This document shows, piece after piece, positions 6,015 through 11,904 of a stretch of DNA of 11,904 nt. Source of the stretch: Pseudomonadota bacterium (GTDB taxonomy: Bacteria > Pseudomonadota > Gammaproteobacteria > Xanthomonadales > Xanthomonadaceae). The position numbers were made by a program, and so were the translations under genes. Every line of letters starts with the position of its first letter. The first letter of the stretch is position 1. Location: contig JAEXTE010000452.1 in NCBI GenBank assembly GCA_023453655.1, forward strand, positions 1 to 11,904, read 5' to 3'. Under the pieces are notes generated by a model. That model was not told where the DNA came from, did no database searches, and worked only from the letters and a program-made list of their open reading frames with translations.

Positions 6015-9000
6015 TCAGAAGCGCTGCTGGTACTTCATGTAAACGAAACGGCCGATGTCGAAGCCGCCGTAGTACGAGAAGTTCGAGCTGGGCTGCGAGT
6101 ACATCGGCGGACCGTACTTCTCGAACACGTTGTTCGCACCGACCGCGATGGTCGCGTTCCATGGCGCCTGCCAGCGGAACTGGACGTCGTTGAAGACCGT
6201 CGAACCGTTCTTGTTGCGGCGCTGCAGCGAGCTCTGCAGAGAACCGTCAGGCAGGAAGTTGCCGGTCGGGGCGTACGTGATGTCGTTGCACTCCAGGTGC
6301 GGTTCCAACACCGAGGAGTTGAAGTAGGTGCAGCTTTCCTTCATCGACGAGTAGTAACGGGTCGTCCAGCTCGCGCCGAAGTCTCCGTAGTTCCAGCTCA
6401 GGCCCAGGTTCGAGCGCAGGCGGAAGCTGGAGGTGAAGCCGACCGAGGACAGCGCATAGCGCGGGTCGTTGGTGCTGACCAGGTAGTCGGCCACGGTGTA
6501 GGTCGAGTTGGAGTTCACCGAGAAGTCGCCGTAGTTCTCGGTCGAGAAGCGGTAGGTCAGGTCGACATCGAAGCCTTCAGCCTTGCGGTAACCGGCGTTG
6601 CGGTTGCCGTAGTTCATGAAGTTGATGTAGCCCAGCTGCGCATCTCGCGTGAACAGCGCTGGCGAGCAACGGCTGGCGATGCCCAGGACGAAGCAGTCGT
6701 TGAGGATGGTGGTCGGGGTATCGGCGACGATCGTGTCGGCGATGCGGATCTTCCACCAGTCGACCGACGCGTTGAAGCCTTCCAGGAAGCTCGGGCTCCA
6801 CACGAAACCGATCGTCTGCGACTTCGACAGTTCGGGGGTCAGCAGCGGGTTGCTGCCCGAGGTGAAGGCCACCGGGGTCTGCGAGTTCGGCGAACCGACC
6901 GGGGTGAAGCCCTGACCGAGCTGGCGGTAGGTGTTGGCCAGCGCACCCATGGCCGCGACGCAGTTGGCGCGGGTGGTGGCGTTGGTCGCCGAGCTGCCGA
7001 AATTGGTGTCGCACGGATCGGTGAACGACGCGAACGTCTGCGAGCCGCCGCCGTACAGGTCGGCGATGGTCGGGGCACGGAAACCGTCGGCGACGGTGGC
7101 GCGCACCATCAGCGACTCGATGGGCTTCCAGCGCAGGCCGAACTTGTTGTTGGTGGTTTCGCCGAACGAATCGAAATCCGAGTAGCGGGTCGCTGCGGTC
7201 AGCGTCAGCTCCTGCGCGAACGGCAGGTCGGCCAGCAGGGGCGCCTCGAGCTCGAGGTAGACTTCGTCCACGCGGTAACCGCCACCGGTCGGGCCGGCCG
7301 CCAGGTTGGTCGAGCCACCGGTCTGGGCCAGCGCGTCGGGCGAGAACTCGCCCTTCTCCTTGCGACTCTCGACGCCGACCGCGAAGCCGAAGTCGCCGCC
7401 GGGCAGCTCGAAGATCGAGCCGGCCAGGTTGGCCGAGAAGATCTGGGTGCTGGTCTTGCCGGTGGAGTGCTCTTCCTGGAACAGGTAGCGCTGCAGCGCG
7501 TCGTTACCGGTCAGGCCGCCCGGGGCGATGACGCCGTAATCGACGAAGGGATTCCACGGCACGCAACCGGTGATGACCGCGCCGGGCGTACCGCAGACCA
7601 CCTGGCCCTGCGCGTTGACGAACGACGGACCGACCGCCGCACGCACGTTGGCGAGGTTGAAGTTGCCGTAGGAAGCCTGAGTCAGGCGGTGCTCGCTGTG
7701 CAGGTAGCCGACATCCCAGTCGAATGCGCGGTCGCCGATCTCGAAGAAGCCTTCGAAGGTGCCGCTGAAACGGTAGTTGGTGAGGTCGGAGTTGGTGGTA
7801 CGCGGCACTTCCCAGCCACGGCGCCACCAGTTGTTGATGGTCTGGCCGATCGGGTTGAAGTAGCTCGTCGCCGCCATCGGGGTGGAGAAGGAGGCGGCCT
7901 GCATCGGGTAGCCCGCGATCGAGCGATCCGAGTAGCGGTGGAAATAAGCCAGGTTGGTGCGGAAGCGGATCGTCTCGGTGATGTCGTAGGAACCGTCGAC
8001 GAACAGCGACTGCGTCTCCAACGGCGTGTGCACGTCCATCTGGAGGTTGGTGTTGGTCTTGTGCAGGGTCGAGCCCGGGACGCAGTCGACCGGGGTGCCG
8101 GTGCCGGCGGGGCAGCTGCCGACCGCGGTGTCCTGCCGGATCCAGTCGGCCGGGTTGCGCGGGTCGCCGCCCTCGCGGACGATCAGCCGCGGGCCGGCGG
8201 GGTTGGTCGCCGTCGCGGTGGGCGCGGTCCAACCGGTGGTGATGTGCGGGAACAGGGCGCGCTGCGACCACAGCGGCTGGAAGCCGCCGTACTGGCCGAC
8301 GGCCGTCCACTGGTCGGTGGGATGGCGGTCGGTGCGGCTGAATTCGCTGAACCAGCGGTCGCCCGCCTTGACCACGTCTTCCTTGCGCCAGTCGCCGGTG
8401 ATGGTGATCGAGCCGCGGTCACCGGTGAAGCCCATGGTGAAGTCGGCGTTGGTCACGGCGCCGTCGCCCTGGTCGTACTGGCCGTAATAGATATTGGCTT
8501 CCGCGCCTTCGAAGTTGGTGCGGGTGATGATGTTGATCACGCCCGCGATGGCGTCGGAACCGTAGATCGACGAGGCGCCGTCCTTCAGCACTTCGATGCG
8601 TTCAATCGCGGCGGCCGGAATGGCGGCGATGTCCTGCAGGCCGCTGGTCGAGATGCCCAGGCGCTTGCCATTGAGCAGCACGAGGGTGCGGGTCGCGCCC
8701 AGGTTACGCAGGCTGATGTAGCTGCCGCCCACGTTCTCGCCCGACGACAGCGGAGCGGCGCGGCTGATCGGCGGCGCGCCCACGGCACTGATGTTCTGCA
8801 GGATGTCCGCCACGGACTGGAAGCCCTGACGCTGAATTTCTTCGCGCGTCACGAACGTCACCGGTTGTGCGGTCTCCACATCGACTTGGCGGATGCGCGA
8901 ACCGGTCACCTGGATACGATCCAGATTGGTTGCCTCGCCGTCCTGCGCGAATGCAACGCTTGTCCCGCCGGCGGCGGTACCCACGACGAGCGCGATGGTA

Positions 9001-9035
9001 ATCGCGTCGCGCAGCTTGGTGGTCTTCAACGTCAT
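6015..9035 (-). CDS. TonB-dependent outer-membrane receptor 2
   Basis: This 1006-aa protein has a signal peptide at 1-30 (MTLKTTKLRDAI start, cleavage after AFA). It continues with LDRIQVTGSRI (38-48) and a plug with ISLRNLGATRTLVLLNGKRL (107-126) and DGASSIYGSDAIAGVINIIT (152-171). A long barrel follows, with the NPLLTPELSKSQTIGF motif (729-744) and a terminal KYQQRF ending in Phe. It would move a substrate over the outer membrane with TonB energy; the substrate is not identifiable, and there is no STN domain. All ten cysteines fall in five close pairs (308/318, 481/491, 675/692, 781/790, 902/916). The start at 9035 was chosen over ATG 9068 because it begins the signal peptide and is preceded by GGAGAGAG (9038-9045), in the same arrangement as receptor 1. 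The two receptors share the same layout but differ clearly in loop sequence, so they probably recognise different ligands. Confidence 0.96.
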   Translation of the reverse strand: MTLKTTKLRDAITIALVVGTAAGGTSVAFAQDGEATNLDRIQVTGSRIRQVDVETAQPVTFVTREEIQRQGFQSVADILQNISAVGAPPISRAAPLSSGENVGGSYISLRNLGATRTLVLLNGKRLGISTSGLQDIAAIPAAAIERIEVLKDGASSIYGSDAIAGVINIITRTNFEGAEANIYYGQYDQGDGAVTNADFTMGFTGDRGSITITGDWRKEDVVKAGDRWFSEFSRTDRHPTDQWTAVGQYGGFQPLWSQRALFPHITTGWTAPTATATNPAGPRLIVREGGDPRNPADWIRQDTAVGSCPAGTGTPVDCVPGSTLHKTNTNLQMDVHTPLETQSLFVDGSYDITETIRFRTNLAYFHRYSDRSIAGYPMQAASFSTPMAATSYFNPIGQTINNWWRRGWEVPRTTNSDLTNYRFSGTFEGFFEIGDRAFDWDVGYLHSEHRLTQASYGNFNLANVRAAVGPSFVNAQGQVVCGTPGAVITGCVPWNPFVDYGVIAPGGLTGNDALQRYLFQEEHSTGKTSTQIFSANLAGSIFELPGGDFGFAVGVESRKEKGEFSPDALAQTGGSTNLAAGPTGGGYRVDEVYLELEAPLLADLPFAQELTLTAATRYSDFDSFGETTNNKFGLRWKPIESLMVRATVADGFRAPTIADLYGGGSQTFASFTDPCDTNFGSSATNATTRANCVAAMGALANTYRQLGQGFTPVGSPNSQTPVAFTSGSNPLLTPELSKSQTIGFVWSPSFLEGFNASVDWWKIRIADTIVADTPTTILNDCFVLGIASRCSPALFTRDAQLGYINFMNYGNRNAGYRKAEGFDVDLTYRFSTENYGDFSVNSNSTYTVADYLVSTNDPRYALSSVGFTSSFRLRSNLGLSWNYGDFGASWTTRYYSSMKESCTYFNSSVLEPHLECNDITYAPTGNFLPDGSLQSSLQRRNKNGSTVFNDVQFRWQAPWNATIAVGANNVFEKYGPPMYSQPSSNFSYYGGFDIGRFVYMKYQQRF

Positions 9036-9122
9036 TTCTCTCTCCAACTGAGTCTGGGCATACCCCATGGGAACCCCGCCCGGGTGCCAAGATGGACACC
9101 AAGCACGGCAAGGTTGCGGCCG

Positions 9123-9151
9123 ATACTACAAGCGCCGTCAGAGAAATTAAA
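9123..9151 (-). promoter_or_regulatory. Predicted promoter of TonB-dependent receptor 2
   Basis: On the minus strand TTTAAT (9146-9151) and TAGTAT (9123-9128) are 17 bp apart, exactly as at receptor 1. Upstream lies the shared block at 9145-9161. Downstream the initial transcribed region ggttgcggccgatacta (plus strand 9112-9128) differs from the receptor 1 copy at a single base. The leader is about 80 nt and ends in the GGAGAGAG ribosome binding site. Confidence 0.62.
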
Positions 9152-9162
9152 GTGTCGTTAAC

Positions 9163-9195
9163 AATTCGCCTGTAAGTCGTGAGGACAGGCGAATT
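9163..9195. repeat. 11-bp perfect inverted repeat between the 282-aa gene and TonB receptor 2
   Basis: AATTCGCCTGT (9163-9173) and ACAGGCGAATT (9185-9195) are exact reverse complements separated by 11 nt. The site begins 14 nt after the stop of the 282-aa gene and abuts the shared upstream block of the receptor 2 promoter. There is no T-run beyond the stem in the minus direction, so it is not a classical terminator. It could be an operator, a weak terminator, or an mRNA 3'-end stabilising hairpin for the 282-aa transcript. Confidence 0.6.
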
Positions 9196-9209
9196 CGGAC
9201 GCGAAGGTG

Positions 9210-10058
9210 TTACAGATCCTGCTCGTACCGAACGTACGGTACCGCACCTTCGTCGTTCGTCTCGCCATTCGGGGAGAACGGATTGCGGCCGCGGGTGACC
9301 ACGTTCTCCGCGCCCACCGTCAGCTGGCCGCTCCACGGGGTGCGCCAGGTGACACCCAGGCCCAGGCCCTCGAAGCGGGGCTGGCCAGGGGTTTCGATGA
9401 CGCGGCCGATGACATTGGCGCTGAAGGCGCCGTAACCACCGCCGATGGAGAGGCTCTTGCCGCTCCACTGGTCGCTGATGTCGGCCGGCGCCTCGGCGTA
9501 GGGGATCAGGGTGGCCTTGGCCACGGTACCGGCGATGGTCACGTAAGCCGCATCGCCGATGTTCTTCTGGGCGAAGACGGTCAGGTCGTTGAGGTCCAGC
9601 TGAGGATTGCCGCTGGCGCCGCCGCGGGTCATCCAGGCGGGAAGGTTCTGGCTGCCCTGGCCGAGGCTCACGCCGAAACCGCCGCCCGGGCGGTGGAACG
9701 CGGCGGTGGCGCTGCCGCCGCGGCCGCCCTCGTTCTCGTCGAGCGAGGCGAGCTGGCAGTTGTCGGCCAAGCTGCTGACGGCGCTGAACACGCCGCTGCG
9801 CTGGTTGCACAGCAGGGCAAGCGAACTGCCGGCCTGCAGGCCGAAGCTCCGGTCGAGCGAGTCGTTGCCCGGGCGCCAGCGGGCGCCGGCGCGGTTGGCG
9901 GAGGTGGGTTCCAGAAGCAGGTACGCCTGCACCTTGCCGCTGCTGTGGTCGACCACCGGAAGCACCGCCTGCTCGCGCTTGACCTGCGCGTGCGCGCTCG
10001 CCGCCAGGCCAAGGGCCAGCAGCAGTGCGGTCAGCAGTCGGGCGGGGTGGCGTGCCAT
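9210..10058 (-). CDS. Exported protein with a TonB-receptor-like C-terminus, function unknown
   Basis: This 282-aa protein has a clear signal peptide (MARHPARLLTALLLALGLAA, cleavage after AHA at residue 24). The mature part is Gly/Ser-rich with alternating hydrophobic stretches, suggesting beta structure, and has two cysteines (84 and 101). Its last 50 residues resemble the final strands of the neighbouring receptor: TWRTPWSGQLTVGAENV (237-253) aligns with RWQAPWNATIAVGANNV of receptor 2, and PYVRYEQDL matches VYMKYQQRF. No plug or TonB-box segment is present, and at about 280 residues it is far too short for a receptor. It probably sits in the outer membrane as a small barrel, or is a remnant or partner of a receptor. 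It ends in Leu rather than Phe. It lies upstream of receptor 2 and downstream of hslO, all on one strand, with its own predicted promoter. I do not recognise a named family. Confidence 0.82.
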   Translation of the reverse strand: MARHPARLLTALLLALGLAASAHAQVKREQAVLPVVDHSSGKVQAYLLLEPTSANRAGARWRPGNDSLDRSFGLQAGSSLALLCNQRSGVFSAVSSLADNCQLASLDENEGGRGGSATAAFHRPGGGFGVSLGQGSQNLPAWMTRGGASGNPQLDLNDLTVFAQKNIGDAAYVTIAGTVAKATLIPYAEAPADISDQWSGKSLSIGGGYGAFSANVIGRVIETPGQPRFEGLGLGVTWRTPWSGQLTVGAENVVTRGRNPFSPNGETNDEGAVPYVRYEQDL

Positions 10059-10112
10059 GGAGTGCTATCGACCCGCGTCGGCGGCGGGAGTTCCCTCTCT
10101 ATGCGGATGTGG

Positions 10113-10141
10113 AGCCTAGCGCGTTTATGTTTATTTAACAA
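10113..10141 (-). promoter_or_regulatory. Predicted promoter of the 282-aa exported protein gene
   Basis: On the minus strand TTGTTA (10136-10141) and TAGGCT (10113-10118) are 17 bp apart in a local AT-rich patch between the hslO stop and the gene. The -35 shares TTG and the last A with the consensus. The leader is about 50 nt and contains a short CCCGC/GCGGG hairpin. The ribosome binding site before ATG 10058 is poor. Confidence 0.45.
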
Positions 10142-10168
10142 TCCCACTGCCACAGGTTTCCTGCACGG

Positions 10169-11080
10169 TTACTGAACGCGCTCAGGGGCCTCCGTGTCAA
10201 CCCTGTCGTCGGCCAGTACGGCCTCGACCTCGGCCGCGTCGAAGGCGTAGCGCTCGCCGCAGAACTCGCAGCGGATCCGGGCGGCACCGTCGATGACCGC
10301 CGCGCGCGCCTCGTCAGCGCCGAGCGAACGCAGCATGCCGGCCACGCGCTCGCGCGAGCAGGAGCAGCCGAACGCCAGGGCGCGGCCGCCCAACTGCTGC
10401 ACGCCTTCTTCGTGGAACAGGCGCACCAGCAAGGTATCGGCGGCAGTGGCCAGCAGTTCGTCGGGACCGAGGGTGTCGAACAGGGCGCCAGCCCGGGCCC
10501 AGCCGTCGGCATCGCCCTCGTCGCCGGGCAGCTTCTGCAGCAGCAGGCCGGCGGCCCGGGTGTCGTCGGCGGCCAGCAGCAGGCGCGTGGGCAACTGCTC
10601 GGACTGGCGGAAGTAATCCTCGAAGGCGCCCGCCAGCGAGTCGGACTCCAGCGGCACCAGGCCCTGGTAGCGGGCCGGGTCGCGGCCGCGAAGGCCGGGA
10701 TTCTCGATGGTGATGGCGAGGATCGCGCCTTCGCCCAGTCCGCGCAGGTCGCGGGACACCGGGGTCGTATCGTCCTCGGCCAGCTGCGCGATCGCGCGCA
10801 GGGTGCCCGCGGCCGTGCACTCGGCGAACAGGGTGCGCACGCGGGCCTTGCCGCGCAGCTGCACCGACAGCCGGCCCTCGACCTTGGCGTGGCCGGTGAA
10901 CAGGGCGGAGGCGGCGACGGCTTCGCCCAGCAGTTCGGACACCGCCGCGGGATAGTCTTCGCGGCTGCGGATACGCTGCCAGGCCTCCTGCAGGTGCACG
11001 TGCACGCCGCGCACGCCAGCGCCGGGAAGGAGGAAGCGGGTCAGCCGGTCGGGGCCGGCGGCGGGGTGGGGGTCGGTCAT
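10169..11080 (-). CDS. hslO: Redox-regulated molecular chaperone Hsp33
   Basis: This 303-aa cytoplasmic holdase binds unfolding proteins during oxidative and heat stress. It is switched on when its zinc-binding cysteines oxidise to disulfides. The N-terminal chaperone core (about 10-200) has family features such as [11 protein letters not shown], the Ser/Ala-rich helix around 47-62, and an acidic [16 protein letters not shown] segment. The redox switch is complete: GCSCSRERV gives C239 and C241, and [12 protein letters not shown] gives C271 and C274, i.e. CXC-X29-CXXC, within the normal spacing range. Length is typical of the family. The start ATG 11078-11080 is preceded by GGAAG (11088-11092 on the plus strand). 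It is divergent from mtgA with 83 bp between starts, and the 282-aa gene lies 110 bp downstream. No strong terminator is visible after it. Confidence 0.96.
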   Translation of the reverse strand: MTDPHPAAGPDRLTRFLLPGAGVRGVHVHLQEAWQRIRSREDYPAAVSELLGEAVAASALFTGHAKVEGRLSVQLRGKARVRTLFAECTAAGTLRAIAQLAEDDTTPVSRDLRGLGEGAILAITIENPGLRGRDPARYQGLVPLESDSLAGAFEDYFRQSEQLPTRLLLAADDTRAAGLLLQKLPGDEGDADGWARAGALFDTLGPDELLATAADTLLVRLFHEEGVQQLGGRALAFGCSCSRERVAGMLRSLGADEARAAVIDGAARIRCEFCGERYAFDAAEVEAVLADDRVDTEAPERVQ

Positions 11081-11119
11081 CGGTTCGCTTCCAGCCTGCG
11101 CTGCGTGGTCGAATAGTGG

Positions 11120-11138
11120 CGACGCGGATGTCGCGTCG
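11120..11138. repeat. 7-bp inverted repeat in the hslO-mtgA divergent promoter region
   Basis: CGACGCG (11120-11126) and CGCGTCG (11132-11138) are exact reverse complements around a 5-nt spacer, in the middle of the 83-bp region between the two divergent starts (11081-11163). It could bind a regulator or form a leader hairpin. No convincing -35/-10 pair was found for either gene there. Confidence 0.35.
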
Positions 11139-11163
11139 AAGTCGAGATTGGGGCGAACAGAAG

Positions 11164-11904
11164 ATGGCGCAAGCCTTGCCTACCGGCCAGCCGTCCGCGA
11201 CCGGCCGCCGTCCGCGCCGCCGGTGGCTGCGGCGCCTGCTGTGGCTGCCGGTCTGGCTGCTGCTGTTCACCGTGCTGCAGGTGGCCGTGCTGCGGTTCGT
11301 GGATCCGCCGTTTTCCGCGTTCATGGCGATCCGCCAGGTCGAGGCCTGGACACACGGCGATGGCGGGTTCCGCGTGGCCTATCGCTGGCGCGACCTGGAG
11401 CGGATGGCCCCGTCCCTGCCGGTGGCGCTGATCGCGGCCGAGGACCAGAACTTCGCGAGCCACTCGGGCTTCGACTTCAAGGCCATCGAGCAGGCGCGCA
11501 AGCGCAACGAGCAGGGCGGCAGGCTGCGCGGCGGCAGCACCATCAGCCAGCAGGTGGCCAAGAACCTGTTCCTCTGGCAGGGCAGCGGCCGGCTTTCGCG
11601 CTGGGTGCGCAAGGGCGTCGAGGCCTGGTACACGGTGCTGATCGAACTGATGTGGCCGAAGCGCCGCATCCTCGAGGTTTATGCCATCGTGGCCGAGTTC
11701 GGCGATGGCGTCTATGGCGCGCAGGCCGCGGCGCGCAGCTTTTTCGGCCGCGACGCGGATGCGCTCGGCGCCGCCCAGAGCGCGCGCCTGGCGGCGGTGC
11801 TGCCAAGCCCGCGTCGCTACAGCGCGGCCCGCCCCGGACCCTATGTGCAGCGGCGCACCGTCGCGATCGAGCGCAACATGCGGCAGATCGGGGGCGCGGC
11901 CTAT
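11164..11904 (+). CDS. mtgA: Monofunctional peptidoglycan glycosyltransferase MtgA (3' end cut by the window)
   Basis: 247 codons are visible and the frame is open at the window end. The E. coli protein ends only a few residues past the last motif seen here (RQIGGAAY), so little is missing. A basic N-terminus ([10 protein letters not shown]) precedes one membrane helix (about residues 25-45). The periplasmic GT51 domain follows, with [15 protein letters not shown] (catalytic Glu93), [16 protein letters not shown] (123-138), [21 protein letters not shown] (153-173) and [18 protein letters not shown]. The enzyme polymerises lipid II into glycan strands at the inner membrane and has no transpeptidase domain. 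One oddity is at residue 175: Ile sits where GT51 proteins usually have Asn (E. coli VYLNIAEFG, here VYAIVAEFG). The start ATG 11164 gives the expected short basic cytoplasmic tail, but its ribosome binding site is weak. Confidence 0.95.
   Translation, partial: MAQALPTGQPSATGRRPRRRWLRRLLWLPVWLLLFTVLQVAVLRFVDPPFSAFMAIRQVEAWTHGDGGFRVAYRWRDLERMAPSLPVALIAAEDQNFASHSGFDFKAIEQARKRNEQGGRLRGGSTISQQVAKNLFLWQGSGRLSRWVRKGVEAWYTVLIELMWPKRRILEVYAIVAEFGDGVYGAQAAARSFFGRDADALGAAQSARLAAVLPSPRRYSAARPGPYVQRRTVAIERNMRQIGGAAY

Noticed and set aside
2878..9035. Tandem receptors as a recent gene duplication or recombination hot spot
   Set aside because: The two proteins differ in length, loops and cysteine positions; only the promoter, leader and signal peptide start are closely alike, so recent whole-gene duplication is not supported.
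9036..9068. Upstream ATG (9068) for receptor 2, adding 11 residues
   Set aside because: The extension places residues before the signal peptide and ignores the strong GGAGAGAG ribosome binding site in front of ATG 9035.
5868..9161. A 1097-codon open frame on the plus strand covering the whole of receptor 2
   Set aside because: It is antisense to a certain receptor gene. Its product is Val/Ala/Arg/Gly-rich with no domain or signal peptide, as expected from codon bias in high-GC DNA.

Overview
The window is high-GC gammaproteobacterial DNA, most likely from the Lysobacteraceae/Xanthomonadaceae (Lysobacter, Luteimonas or a relative). The basis is two large TonB-dependent receptors whose signal peptides share a KLRDAI n-region, GC-saturated third codon positions, AT-rich sequence confined to promoters, and the housekeeping genes hslO (Hsp33) and mtgA at the right end. 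No mobile element, CRISPR array, rRNA or tRNA was seen. The family placement is an inference from gene style, not a database result.

Left part (1-2750). The window opens inside the C-terminal part of a 2-oxoglutarate/Fe(II) oxygenase-like gene that carries an in-frame TGA, so it is probably a decaying gene. A small exported two-cysteine protein (94 aa) follows on the same strand, with its own plausible promoter. Converging on it from the other strand is a TPR-sulfotransferase with clear PAPS-binding motifs.

Central part (2827-9200). Two TonB-dependent receptors (951 and about 1006 aa) lie in tandem on the minus strand. Each has its own strong intrinsic terminator. Both have nearly the same promoter and leader layout: a shared upstream block, a TTTAAT/TAGTAT promoter pair with 17 bp spacing, a conserved initial transcribed segment, and a GGAGAGAG ribosome binding site. 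They look like two members of one co-regulated set rather than one operon.

Right part (9210-11904). A 282-aa exported protein lies upstream of the second receptor on the same strand. Its C-terminus resembles the last strands of that receptor. Then comes hslO, also on the minus strand, and divergently the nearly complete mtgA, which runs off the window end.

Functionally the window is mostly cell-envelope: uptake or sensing at the outer membrane, an accessory envelope protein, a peptidoglycan glycosyltransferase, and a modification pair (TPR-sulfotransferase and oxygenase remnant). The best candidates for something not well described are the TBDR-like 282-aa protein, the shared TBDR promoter/leader cassette, and the set of sulfotransferase, oxygenase and small two-Cys protein beside a receptor. 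I see no defence system or biosynthetic cluster.
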